From: Gymnopus androsaceus JB14
Taxonomy: Eukaryota > Basidiomycota > Agaricomycetes > Agaricales > Omphalotaceae
Direction of reading: 5' to 3'
NCBI GenBank assembly: GCA_009733575.1
Contig: ML769668.1
Coordinates: 1 to 64,000 of the forward strand
DNA: 64,000 nt
A program made the translations under genes and the position numbers. The first letter of the stretch is position 1. Each line of letters starts with the position of its first letter. The notes below the pieces were generated by a model, which saw nothing but the letters and a program-made list of their open reading frames with translations, was not told where the DNA came from and searched no databases. Below, one piece after another: positions 11,823 through 21,669 of this stretch.

Positions 11823-12200
11823 GCAAAGAGAGCAGCCAGCTGTTTCTTGATGTAGTCATCCTGTGTGTCGCGATTGCACCTTTAGCTGCCCAATTGATAC
11901 ATCAGACCAGGGAGATCCTGCATTTTGCCTGATACATCAAAATGGGATATGTCCCTTCCCCTATAAATACCCTCAGGTGCACCGGGGGGCATTGCCACCC
12001 CACTAATATCCCTCTGCATGCTTCACAACGAGCTCAGGTTGAGCTCACTATTGTACAGCCACTTAGCATGCCTCAGATGTGCGGATTGATACTTGTCATC
12101 AATTGCACATTGTCAGGAACATTGTACCATATGCCACCTGCTGTTTCAATCAGCTGTTTCAGCCCTGATATAACATCCTATAACATCCTAACTGTTGCGT
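11823..12200 (-). mobile_element. Copia remnant upstream of the hAT insertion (gag piece, possible LTR)
   Basis: 11823-11900 on the minus strand continues the gag frame of the copia remnant (DDYIKKQLAALFA), with a TAA only a few codons further upstream and no start codon, so the gag N-terminus is lost. The sequence beyond may be a degraded LTR: it begins TGTTATAGGATG near 12184 and has TATTTATA at about 11962 read on the minus strand. No partner LTR or target duplication was found, so the LTR call is weak. Confidence 0.35.
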
Positions 12201-12711
12201 CTGTCGTTCCCAATGGTGAGCGCAACAGCCCTCATCCGAATCGCGCGCATTTTTTGTCCCACCTGTAATTGCTGGTCTGCCGAGCCTGTGTGAAAACCAC
12301 TACTACAACCCTGCTTATTATCCCGATTGCACTGCTCATCATTGTGAACAGCATACAGGATACTTTCTAAATTGGGCAACAAATTTCCAGAAAATTGAAA
12401 TTATAGATACGCTGCTCGTATCCCATATGAACATAATGTTACACTACTGCAAGACAAGCATCTCATTCCGTTTCTGCATTCCCCTACTCTCAGGCTCGCT
12501 CCTCCCTTCTTGCATATAACCCTAGCCTATCCCCCTCTTGTTGAGTGTATTGGCATCAACTTGATAATTCGGCCTTGCTACAAGAGCATGTAATCAAATG
12601 CTTAGTAGCCAAGTCGGTTGTGGGCGGCGAATTGACTGGGAGAGAGAGAAAGGTGTAATCAGTTCCTATGAAGCCAAATTATGAAAGAAAAACTTACCCG
12701 GTAGGCTTAGA
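12201..12711. other. Non-coding spacer, nothing recognised
   Basis: No spliceable coding region, structural RNA or clear repeat end was seen here. The short open frames lack family motifs. Confidence 0.4.
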
Positions 12712-12939
12712 TGCTGCTAGATCTAAGCTAAATATCCCGATAGTTATCGGGAGTCATTTTGCAAAGGATTCCTGATAACTCCAAGGTCAAAAAAATTTTG
12801 ACATTTACCAAAAATCCCAATAGCTACCTGGCCGCCCCTGCCGCCTCTCAGCATTTCGGCCAAATTGTTGTTTCTGATTCTCCCCATGCTCCTGGCACTT
12901 ATTGGACCTAATGCTGCATATTTAGCATAGTATCTAGGT

Positions 12940-13790
12940 CATGTTTTAGTGAATATCTGGCATAGCCATTGGTGCTGTCAAAAAGGGTGGGATGCCTGCC
13001 CACTGATGCTTACATCATAGGGCGCTTGTGGGCGCTTATTTTAGAAAAAAATTCGCCATTGGGCCCCATAAATAGTCAAAAAAATCATGAAAATTATTAA
13101 AAATATTCAGGGAGTAAGATTGTGCCTGCTAGCACTTAATTAGCATATGAAACAGGATCTTTTGCAAAACATTATACATGTTTTAGTGAATATTTGGCTT
13201 AGCCATTGGTGTTGTTGAAAAAGGGTGGGATTTCTGCCCACGGATGCTTACATCATAGGGCGCTTGTGGGCGCTTATTTTAGGAAAAAAAAATCGCTATT
13301 GGGCCCCATAAATAGTCAAAAAATCATGAAAATTATTAAAAATATTCAGGGAGTAAGATTGTGCTGCATAATAGCATATGAAAGATTGAAACATATAATA
13401 TATTGCATAGCATTGTAAAAGTGATTCAGTGTAATATAGCTTGGCATAGATCATGAAAATTATTAAAAATATTCAGGGAGTAAGATTGTGCCTGCTAGCA
13501 CTCAATTAGCATATGAAACAGGATCTTTTGCGAAACATTATACACATTTCAGTGAATATTTGCATAGCTATTTGTGCTGTCAAAAAGGGTGGGATGTTTG
13601 CCCACTGATGCTTGTATCATAGGGCGCTTGTGGGCACTTATTTTGGGAAAAAAAAACTCACCATTAGGCTCCATAAATGGTCAAAAAATTATTAAAATTT
13701 CCCAAAATCATGAAAATTATTAAAAATATTCAGGAGGTGGGATTGTGCCTGCTAGCACATCATTAGCATTCCAAACAGGATTTTCTGCAA
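12940..13790. repeat. Left-arm ~240-bp tandem subrepeats
   Basis: Units begin at about 12942, 13178 and 13545 with TTTTAGTGAATATYTGGC or a close variant; a shortened piece lies at 13450. Each carries GGGCGCTTGTGGGCRCTTATTT, a short A-run, CCCATAAATAGTCAAAAAAT and AATATTCAGGGAGTAAGATT. The inverted set is at about 15900-16600. Units differ by point changes and small indels, so the array is not recent. Confidence 0.7.
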
Positions 13791-13953
13791 AAATTATATT
13801 TACTATGTTTGACATACCCACCCTATAGCACCAATTTCTGCTCACAAATTGACCTATAAATCCCGGCCAAATTCATGAAAAATAGTGAAAATACTCAGAG
13901 GTAGATTCATACAGGCTACTGGTAAGCTTGACTTACTGTATTAACACTTATTA

Positions 13954-14397
13954 CTCAAAGATAGTGTGTGGCTTGGGTATGCTGGGTAAGCCAGGTTTCT
14001 GGGTCAGGTGGCTGTGCCGGGTTGGGCTGGGTCCAGCTCTGCAGACCCAAGACCTGGCAATATACCCGGATCCATCCAGGGTCAAGAATATTTTTTTGGA
14101 TATTGATCTCATAGTTGTAGTACATTTGTGGTACTGGACAGTTTTTTTTTTTGATACAAGAATACCTGAACCCTCAATGATGATGTCATATCATAAAAAT
14201 TTCGAGTTTTTTTTGGTTATGATGTCATTATTGGTTTGTATTTCTATATGGGATTCCTGGTGTCCGGGAGAAACTGTAACCCAACCCAACCTGGAGAAAC
14301 CTGTACCCAGCAAACCGGGTATGGGTATAGCCTCGGGTCTGGGCTGGGTTGATGTTTTGGGCACCCAGCCCAATGCAAGCCACACACTACTCAAAGA
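13954..14397. mobile_element. hAT-type MITE with perfect 8-bp target duplication
   Basis: The 428-bp element (13962-14389) has perfect 14-bp terminal inverted repeats, TAGTGTGTGGCTTG and CAAGCCACACACTA, and is flanked by the exact 8-bp direct repeat CTCAAAGA at 13954-13961 and 14390-14397. TAG...CTA ends with 8-bp duplications are the hAT signature. Subterminal regions are rich in GGGTATG/GGGCTGGG motifs. It encodes nothing and sits between the arms of the large foldback element, so it inserted after that element formed. Confidence 0.9.
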
Positions 14398-14439
14398 GTT
14401 ATCAGTATAAACATTATTACTAGCAACTTGGCAACACTA

Positions 14440-15560
14440 GTACTAAAAACTCCGAGTTACTAGTACTAACATTAGTACTAGTATAACCTGGAGCTACAAG
14501 GTAATGATGTTGGTACTCGTAACTCCGAGTTACTAGTACTAACATTAGTACTATAATAACCTTGAGCTACAAGGTACTAATGTTGGTACTCATAATTCCA
14601 AGTTTTTGTACTAACATTAATACTACCATAACTTAATGTTACAAGATACTCATGTTGGTACTCGTAACTCCGAGTTTTTAACACTACCATTAGTACTACC
14701 ATCACTTGGAGTTACAAGATACTCATGTTGGTACTAGTAACTCCGAGTTTTTAGCACTACCATTAGTACTACCATAACTTGGAGTTACAAGATACTCATG
14801 TTGGTACTAGTAACTCCGAGTTTTTAGCACTACCATTAGTACTACCATAACTTGGAGTTACAAGATACTCATGTTGGTACTAGTAACTCCGAGTTTTTAG
14901 TACTAACACTAGTACTACTATAACTTTGAGTTACAAAATACTCATGTTGGTACTAGTAACTCCTATAACTCCGAGTTTTAGTACTACCATTGGTACTACT
15001 ATAACTCCGAGTTTTAAATACTACCATTGGTACTACTATAACTCCGAGTTTTAGTACTACCATTGGTACTACTATAACTCCGAGTTTTAGTACTACCATT
15101 GGTACTACTATAACTCCGAGTTTTAGTACTACCATTGGTACTACTATAACTCTGAGTTTTAGTACTACCATTGTACTACTATAACTCCGAGTTTTAGTAC
15201 TACCATTGGTACTACTATAGCTCCAAGTTACAATGTACTAATGCTAGTCCTAGTAGCTCCGAGTTTTTAGTACTACCATCAGTACTACTATAGCTCCAAG
15301 CTACAATGTACTAATGCTAGTACTAGTAGCTCCGAGTTTTTATTACTACCATCAGTACTACTAGAGCTCCCAGTTTTTAGTGTTAACACTATTACTACTG
15401 TAACTTGGAGCTACAAGGTACCAATGTTAGTACTAGTAACTCCGAGTTTTTAGTATCAACAATATCTTGTAACTCTGAGTTATTAGTACTGATGTTGATA
15501 CTAAAAACTCGGAGTTACTAGTACAAACATTAGTTCTTGTACCAATACTGGAATCATATT
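14440..15560. repeat. Minisatellite built on ACTCCGAGTT units
   Basis: Between about 14650 and 14950 the unit is about 73 bp (GTTGGTACTAGTAACTCCGA, then a CTACCATTAGTACTACCATA stretch, then CTTGGAGTTACAAGATACTC). From about 14990 to 15210 it is a 36-bp unit (ACTACTATAACTCCGAGTTT, then TAGTACTACCATTGGT) repeated about six times. From 15210 to 15560 it degenerates. The long open frame on the minus strand at 14953-15171 is only the translated 36-bp repeat. Confidence 0.85.
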
Positions 15561-16832
15561 TATTTGGCTGTACCATAATCATATTTATATAGCCATACAT
15601 CAACAAACTTATATGGCTGTATTTTTAGGCTATTTATCTGATTATTACAATATATGCATCCCCATCCCTGGTATGTTTCATGAGCATTTTGCTATTTTTT
15701 GTGATTATTATTTATTAGGGTTTTGTGCAAAGGATTGATCTCATAATGCAAACCTGGTACAGGGTGCTAATACAGCTCCTGAATATCTCAGTATTTATTA
15801 TGATTTTTCTTAGGATTTGTCAGACCTAATGGCGGAATGTTTTTTCATAAAAGAAGTGCTAGTGGTGACTTAATGTTAAATCATGTCTCAGGTCATATGA
15901 CACTCAAGCAAGTTCAATAAGAGCCCACTTTTTCTCCCTGATTATTTTGGCATTTCTCATGATAGATGGAGCCCAATGAAGCCCAATGGTCATTTTTCCC
16001 TCAAAATAAATACCCATAAGTGCCCCATGATGTAAGTGCCAGTGGACAAGCATCTGCTCTTTTTGACAGCATGAATAGTTATGCTAAATACTCACCAAAA
16101 CATGTATAATGTTTCGCAAAAGATCCTGTTTCATATGCTAAATAAGCACTAGCAAGCACAATCCTGCCCACTGAATATTGTTAATATTTTTAATGATTTT
16201 TTTTGGCTATTTATGGAGCCTAATGGCGAGTTTTTTTTTTTTTTCAGCTAAAATAAGCACCCACAAGCACTCTATGATGTAAGCATCAGTGGGTGGGCAT
16301 CCCACCCTTTTCAATGATACCAATGGCTATGCCAAATATTCACTAAAGTATGTATAATGTTTTGCAAAAGATCCTGTTTCATATGCTAATTAAGTACTAG
16401 CAGGCACAATCTTACTCCCTGAATTTTTTAAATAATTTTCATGATTTTTTGACTATTTATGGGGCCCAATAGCGATTTTTTTTTTTTTTCTAAAATAAGC
16501 GCCCACAAGCGCCCTATGATGTAAGCATCAGTAGGCAGGCATCCCACCCTTTTCAACAGCACCAATGGCTATGCCAAATATTCACTAAAACATGACCTAG
16601 ATTCTATGCTAAATATGCAGCATTAGGTCCAATAAGCGCCAGGAGCATGGGGAGAATCGGAAACAACAATTTGGCCGAAATGCCGAGAGGTGGCAGGGGC
16701 GGCCAGGTAGCTATCGGGATTTTTGGTAAATGTCAAAATTTTTTTGACCTTGGAGTTATCGGGAATCCTTTGCAAAATGACCCCCAATAACTATCGGGAT
16801 ATTTGGCTTAAGCCTGGCAGAATCAGCTGTTA

Positions 16833-17716
16833 CCTCCCCCTTTCCTGAAACAATCATCTTTTATATGCCCCACTTGGCCACAGTTGTGGCATTTCTTGTT
16901 GCTATTGCTCGACCTCAACATCTTCGCTGATATCATCTTTTCTAATTCAGCTATTCTCGTCAACATGGCCATTTCCGGAGATATTGCGCTACGAGCTTCA
17001 GCCAGATGATCTCCAGAAGAAGAAGCTCCTGGACAATTTTCGACTCAGGAATATTGGAATGTGATGTGTTGGATGAGGGATGCAGAGGTAGGGAAAGTTG
17101 AAGTAGGGAATGCAGCAAGGACCATATCCCTAAATATGGAATTCCTGGCTTCAGTGGCTTCTTTACGGAGCTCGCGGAGCTGCTTGAAGAATTCCTCCAC
17201 CGTTTCATTTTCACGGAAGATGAATGACCTGAGACGTCTCTCTGTGAGTATCTTCCTCATTCCATCTTTCTTTGCAAACTCCATATCAAGTTTGCTGAAG
17301 ACCTCCCTTGCAGATTTGGTATCCACTTGTGGCATCAGCGAAGGCAATTCATCGATGTGTGATTCAATGATGCCTTTAGTCCGGTTGTTACGGAACGTCC
17401 ATTCGTCCAAGGACGGAGTGAGGGAGAACACAGCAGTGGCCTTTGGTTCAGAGGAGGAAGGTGTGGTAGGTGTGGGAGTCGTTGAAGCAGCGGTAGCATC
17501 AGGAGTGGAAGAGGTGGTAGTGGGGGCAGTAACGGTGATAGTAGGAGCAATGGGTTTTGGGATCGTCCCATCAGTGTATCCAACGAGGCCTTGGGTTTTT
17601 AGTGAGTTTACAATCCTTCGTTTGACTGGAGCCCAGCCAACTTTGACTCCTCCATCAAACTTTAGATCTGCAGAGACCTCTGGTATAGGAGGCGGAATAG
17701 TGCCATTACTAGCCAT
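16833..17716 (-). pseudogene. Copia gag polyprotein, frameshifted and truncated
   Basis: The start at 17716 gives MASNGTIPPPIPEVSADLKF and the N-terminal gag block ending VNSLKTQGLVGYTDG. An Ala/Thr/Pro-rich linker follows, then a UBN2-type gag helical region (SAREVFSKLDMEFAKKDGMR, ENETVEEFFKQLRELRKE). Around 17080-17045 the frame shifts; downstream frames give a segment ending in the CCHC zinc knuckle CHNCGQVGHIKDDCFRKGGG at about 16897-16838, which would bind the element's RNA in the particle. Protease and pol should follow but are replaced by the large foldback element. The LTR and primer site upstream are in the right place and orientation. The long plus-strand frame at 17061-17723 is its antisense shadow. 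Confidence 0.78.
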
Positions 17717-17832
17717 GGTGTAGGTTGCAAGATGTAAGGATGAGATAAACGTAGCGAGTAGGTTTGAGTAGTTTTCTTGTGAGTTAATAGTATCTGCGTG
17801 TCCAATCAATATCAAATATTTAGTTGCAGGCA

Positions 17833-17844
17833 GGGCCCATAACC
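17833..17844 (-). other. Probable primer binding site (half-tRNA-iMet type)
   Basis: Directly after the LTR end TTAACA the minus strand reads GGTTATGGGCCC, which resembles the anticodon-stem region of initiator tRNA-Met. Many copia elements prime from a tRNA half-molecule there. Only position and motif support this. Confidence 0.45.
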
Positions 17845-18320
17845 TGTTAATCAAAGTAAGTAAAGACCTCAGAGATGACATGCAGAAATGGTGTCAAACG
17901 ACTCTATATTGAAAGATAAGTACCTGTTAATCAAAGTAAGTAAAGACTATAATAGAGAAACTATAAGCTTCAATGAATCAGGTAATAAGGAGAGAATGAG
18001 CTTACCCTCAGAGATGACACGCAGAAATGGTGTCAAACAACTGAGGGTAAGTCTCGACGAAAAGTCTATTTTGAGTAAACTGGTATAACTACCAATCACG
18101 GAGCCAGTAAGTAATGGGTATCAAAGATAACATAGAAACATATCAAAGAGTGGATGTGTTGTAAGGATACCTGAACAACTGTTGGAATGTCTATCAAACG
18201 GAAGAGTAAGTAAGGAAACAAATGAAAGAATGAAATGAGTTTGGTATTGAGCTCGGACCATGTATCCCCGAGCAGGAATCATAAGTCGGTAAGACCTGCT
18301 TTGACCGATCTTCTTTGACA
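17845..18320 (-). mobile_element. Copia 5' LTR with internal duplication
   Basis: On the minus strand the segment starts TGTCAAAGAAG at 18320 and ends TTTGATTAACA at 17845, giving TG...CA ends next to a primer-site motif and 130 bp upstream of the gag start. A stretch including TTTACTTACTTTGATTAACAG occurs twice (ends at 17845 and 17935), as does TTTGACACCATTTCTGC, so the LTR carries an internal tandem duplication of about 90-150 bp. Its 3' partner is not in the window. Confidence 0.6.
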
Positions 18321-18703
18321 CCTAGGGATACCTAGGAGTATCCCTAGGGTATTCCGGGGTATCCATAGGGTATTCCTAGAGATACCTAGGAATACCCTAG
18401 GGATCAAGGGGGACCAAAGATTTTTTTTTATTACACAGGGTCAAAAAATTTTTAATGGCTTTGAAGAGTGAACCGACCAACCCTGTGAAGTGAAAATTGC
18501 CTTATTAGGGTGTCAAAGCTGTATATCATGATGTAAATGTGACATCTGATGTGACCATATGTCCCCTATAGGTACCGGGTACTGGTCACCTTCATTCCCA
18601 TACATGACCCATACAATCCCCACTGCTCCAATAGCTCATTGAGCTTAACAAAAGTAGCAGAAACCGTGCAAAAAAAAAAAACTTCAAGCCTTCAGAAACC
18701 TAG
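18321..18703. repeat. CCTAGG/GGGATACC-rich repeat and AT-rich spacer
   Basis: 18321-18410 is a run of imperfect CCTAGGGATACC / GGTATTCC palindromic motifs. 18430-18500 resembles 19225-19290 (a T-run, then TGAACCRASCAACC). No coding potential is seen. Confidence 0.45.
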
Positions 18704-19204
18704 TACTGTACCATTTCGATCGATTTGCCGGTCACGGGTCACAGAGGCCCTCCGGCGAGGCGAAATATGGCTGAGTCATGGGTCACAAATCCTGAGCGGC
18801 GAATCCATTTGATGGTCACATCTAGCTCGATTTTTTTTCTCAGTACAATTTTGGCCTCAGAGGCAAATTTAGGACCATATACATGCATATGGGTCTCTCT
18901 GCAGGGCTGGGAAAGTGAAAATTTGATTTATTACATGAAAAATTTGAGCAACAGTGAGTTTATTGCATAGTACGTGAGTCAAAAATATTGTGCCATTCAG
19001 GTGGGCCAGTCCTTGACTCTATCCGGTAATGATCTGCCTCATCAGGGCTATGTAATCTAATCAGCTATTCACATACTTAAGTCTAGGCTGGAGTGGCGAA
19101 ATTTTACCATGTCACACCTTCAACACAACGAATGGCGAATGTAAAATTTCGCCACAGTGGTCACAGTCACAAAGGTGCGGCGAACCGATCGAAATAGTAC
19201 AGTA
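18704..19204. mobile_element. MITE with TA target duplication (mariner-like)
   Basis: The ends CTGTACCATTTCGATCG (from 18706) and CGATCGAAATAGTACAG (to 19202) are near-perfect inverted repeats extending through a GCCG block, flanked by TA on both sides (18704-18705, 19203-19204). That pattern fits a Tc1/mariner-derived MITE of about 497 bp. GGTCAC and GGCGAA motifs recur inside. No transposase is encoded. Confidence 0.7.
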
Positions 19205-19526
19205 TTTCAACTGAACCTCACTGACAAAAGGTTGGGTAAATTTTTTTTTAGTGGCCTTGGAGGGTGAACCAAGCAACCACCGGAGTGTACCAGTCCATAG
19301 TCCGGGTTCCCCCTTGCTAGGGATACCCAGGGATACCCTAGGAATACCCTAGGGATACCCATCAGCAAAAATGCTCTGGGCCTGTGGTAGCCTAGGTAGC
19401 CTGGGTGACCTGAGGTTACCCTATAGATCAACCTCAGGTAACCTGGGTAGCCTGGGCAGCCTGGGTGACCAGGGCAGCTCAGGTTAATGGAGGCTACCCT
19501 CTAGGGTACCCTGAAGTCACCCCATA
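19205..19526. repeat. CCTAGG/CCTGGG-rich repeat DNA
   Basis: Dense short repeats of GGGATACCC, CCTAGG, CCTGGGTRRCC and CAGCCTGGG. The GGGATACC cluster at 19318-19365 echoes the one at 18321-18410. No gene seen. Confidence 0.45.
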
Positions 19527-19686
19527 CATCAGCAAAACCTGGGTGAACTGTGGATTGCTGTGGATTGCTGTGGGTTGCTGTACAGCACTGTACAGAAGCC
19601 CAATACAATCCACAGAAGCCACAGTGCTGTCCAGTTCTGGACAGAGGGGGACCTTGCTGTGGGATCACCCAGGTTTTGCTGATGTA
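19525..19686. mobile_element. Short MITE with CATCAGCAAAACCTG ends
   Basis: A 158-bp element at 19527-19684 begins CATCAGCAAAACCTGGGTGA and ends with the inverted TCACCCAGGTTTTGCTGATG, flanked by TA dinucleotides. The inside holds GGATTGCTGTGG repeats and a CTGTACAGCACTGTACAG palindrome. A relative with the same ends is at 62638-62882. Confidence 0.7.
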
Positions 19687-20886
19687 GGGCTAACATGGGT
19701 GAGCCTGAGGAAGCCTGAGGAAGCCTGAGCAGCCTGAGGCAACCTGAGTCAGTCTGAAACTTGGTTTAATTTAATACAACCTAAACAGCCTAAATAACTT
19801 CGGGTTTTGAGCTATTAAATATATAGATATTCTGCAGTGAAACGCAGATATTCCACTTGCTTGATAAATCACCTATAGATCGAAGTTGTAAGTAATTGCG
19901 CGAAATAGGCGCTTAAATAAGCGCCGAACCGCGTGGGCGCCTGTGAACTGCGTACAATTACATGTCAATTAATGCAAAAGTAGTGATGTCTAGACTTGTT
20001 GCTAACACAGCTTTGCGCAGCTCTTCACATTGCATATGCGTCAGGAATTTATTGCATCCACAGTGTATCCATCAGCATGAAACTTGGAATATTGACCAAG
20101 CTTTCTTCATCAGGAAAAACTGTTTGGGCCTTGGATGGCCTGAAGTTAACCTCAAGGTAACTCAAAGACACCTAGGCCACCTAGGCCACCTAGGTTGCCT
20201 AGGTTCCTTTAGGATGACCTAGGAATTAGGGGGTGGACTTTTGACAACCTGAGTCACCTGAGAAAACCTGAGAAAACCTGAGAAACCTGAGAAAACCTGA
20301 GGAAACCTGGAAGAACCCTGGAGAAACCTCAGGCAGCCTGAGATAGTCCTAGGTAACCTAGGAGGCCTAGGCTGCCTAGGCCATCCCAAGTCCAGCCCCT
20401 GTAACCTAGGAGGCTTAGGTTACCTAGGCTATCCTTGGCCCAGACCATTTTTCCTGATGTTACATTCTTCTTGGCATAATCCTGTGCTATTGGACATGGT
20501 ATCTCCTATGCTTGTAATCAAAATATCACTCACAGTATTGAATCATAAGGTATCTCTGTGTTCACATACTGTATCATTTGATAGGAAATAATGAATATTG
20601 TCAAATAATTATCATTGAATGAAATATCTGTTCTCCTACTGTTTTTCAGCAGGGTATAATTCACACACAAATCTTACAAAATCCAGTACAATTTGCCAGA
20701 GAATTTCATATCATAAGATAACTAAGGTATCAGCAATGGTGAGAGTATGGATGATAAGCAAAAAATCCATCAAAAATTCTTGCATGAAGAATTTTTTCCG
20801 TTTCCGGTGTGATAGCACATACATAGTATTTTATGTTATAGGGTAAGGTAAAAACAGACATAAAGCTAGCAAAGGTCAAACCTACC
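19687..20886. repeat. CCTGAG/CCTAGG tandem-repeat tract and AT-rich non-coding DNA
   Basis: 19690-19760 and 20245-20345 are runs of CCTGAGAAAACCTGAG-type units. 20165-20215 and 20345-20440 are CCTAGGCCACCTAGG-type palindromic units. 19760-20160 and 20450-20886 are AT-rich with no convincing ORF or RNA. Confidence 0.45.
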
Positions 20887-21250
20887 CTACTTCTTGCAGT
20901 ATGAGCAGTCAGCAGCACCATGAGTAAGCACTCCACAGATGCATAGCCACACATGGGCAAGGAACACTTGCTGCTGCTGACAAACTTGTAGCAGACAGGC
21001 ACACCTGTAGTGGACACCAAGGTCTTCTTGCCAGTATTGATGTCGGTGTCCGACGATGTGGTCGGTAAGCAAAGAGCGTGAGCAACTCGTTCTGCTTGCC
21101 GCTCCGCTGGACGTTGATGCCGGATGTTTCTCATTCCGGCATCTGCGTTGGCGACGCAAAGGAGGCAGTGCTTCGGATCGGCTCCGGTCGGGAGCGTTTG
21201 TCATCGTACTGATCACAAGACAATTGATCACAAGACAATTGCTCACACAA
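20887..21250 (-). pseudogene. Zinc-finger fragment, probably of a retrotransposon gag
   Basis: Two overlapping minus-strand frames together give VPVCYKFVSSSKCSLPMCGYA and then CICGVLTHGAADCSYCKK, a CCCH/CCHC-type finger pair like those near the end of basidiomycete gag-like proteins. A single frameshift separates the halves. The N-terminal part is basic, and the fragment has no start supported by context. It ends about 420 bp upstream of the Set3 gene on the opposite strand. Assignment rests on cysteine spacing only. Confidence 0.4.
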
Positions 21251-21439
21251 ACCCAAACCCAAACCCAAATCCCAACCTCACCACTGCGCCCAGAATATCT
21301 TTCCTTTTGTCCTTTTTATTTTTCTATCCCAACGCTCAGGCTTGCTGTCTATCTTATTCTCTGATCTGGCTCTGAAATCTCATTTGGAGGAATCGGTCGG
21401 TGAAGGATTCGCTCTCGCTCTCGCTTTTGTTGTGTAAAT

Positions 21440-21527
21440 GTACGTCTTTCTGTCCTTTATCTTATGTTTGAAAGAACGAAACCTAACGAAAGAACTACCT
21501 ACTTCCTTCCCCTTCATTTCCTTCCAG
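21440..21527 (+). other. Probable 5'-UTR intron of the Set3 gene
   Basis: GTACGTCTTT (21440) to CCTTCCAG (ends 21527) has good fungal splice signals and lies 142 bp before the start codon. It is conserved in the partial copies at 33.85 and 44.57 kb, which diverge from copy A immediately upstream of it, at about 21433. Confidence 0.55.
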
Positions 21528-21669
21528 TATTTCGCTTTTGCTGGCCCTTCGATGATCTAGAAGACCAGCGCAAAGTTCCCAACTCAAAACTCATTCGATT
21601 TCTCCTACGACCGAGCGCTTGAACGGACAAAAGAACGAAGGCCTACCAGCATAGGATCATACATCGAGA

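Larger units (their letters stand above)
12712..16832. mobile_element. Large (~4.1 kb) non-coding foldback element with repeat-built arms
   Basis: The two ends are inverted copies: AAATATCCCGATAGTTATCGGG near 12730, and its complement near 16790-16805. They continue through CCAAGGTCAAAAAAATTTTGAC, a GC-rich CTGGCCGCCCCTGCC block and CATGTTTTAGTGAATAT. Each arm is about 1.1-1.2 kb and contains three to four tandem units of roughly 240 bp (TGGCATAGCCATTGGTGCTG, then CATCATAGGGCGCTTGTGGG, then GGAGTAAGATTGTGCCTGC), in opposite orientation on the two sides. Between the arms lie a hAT MITE (13962-14389) and a minisatellite (about 14400-15560). No transposase is encoded, so it would depend on an autonomous relative. 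The ends are uncertain by about 20 bp and no target duplication is clear. On the right it abuts the zinc-knuckle end of a copia gag. Confidence 0.7.

Noticed and set aside
14953..15171. Minus-strand 72-codon frame with a repeating VVLKLGVIVVPM pattern
   Set aside because: It is only the 36-bp minisatellite unit translated; it has no gene context.
14440..15560. Regular ~36-bp repeats resembling a CRISPR array
   Set aside because: The units are contiguous with no unique spacers, and the host is a fungus. It is a minisatellite.
17061..17723. Plus-strand 220-codon open frame
   Set aside because: It lies exactly antisense to the copia gag gene, which has clear homology and a zinc knuckle.
21246..21290. 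CCCAAA runs resembling telomeric repeat
   Set aside because: Only three to four units, not the TTAGGG type, and inside a promoter-like region; simple sequence.
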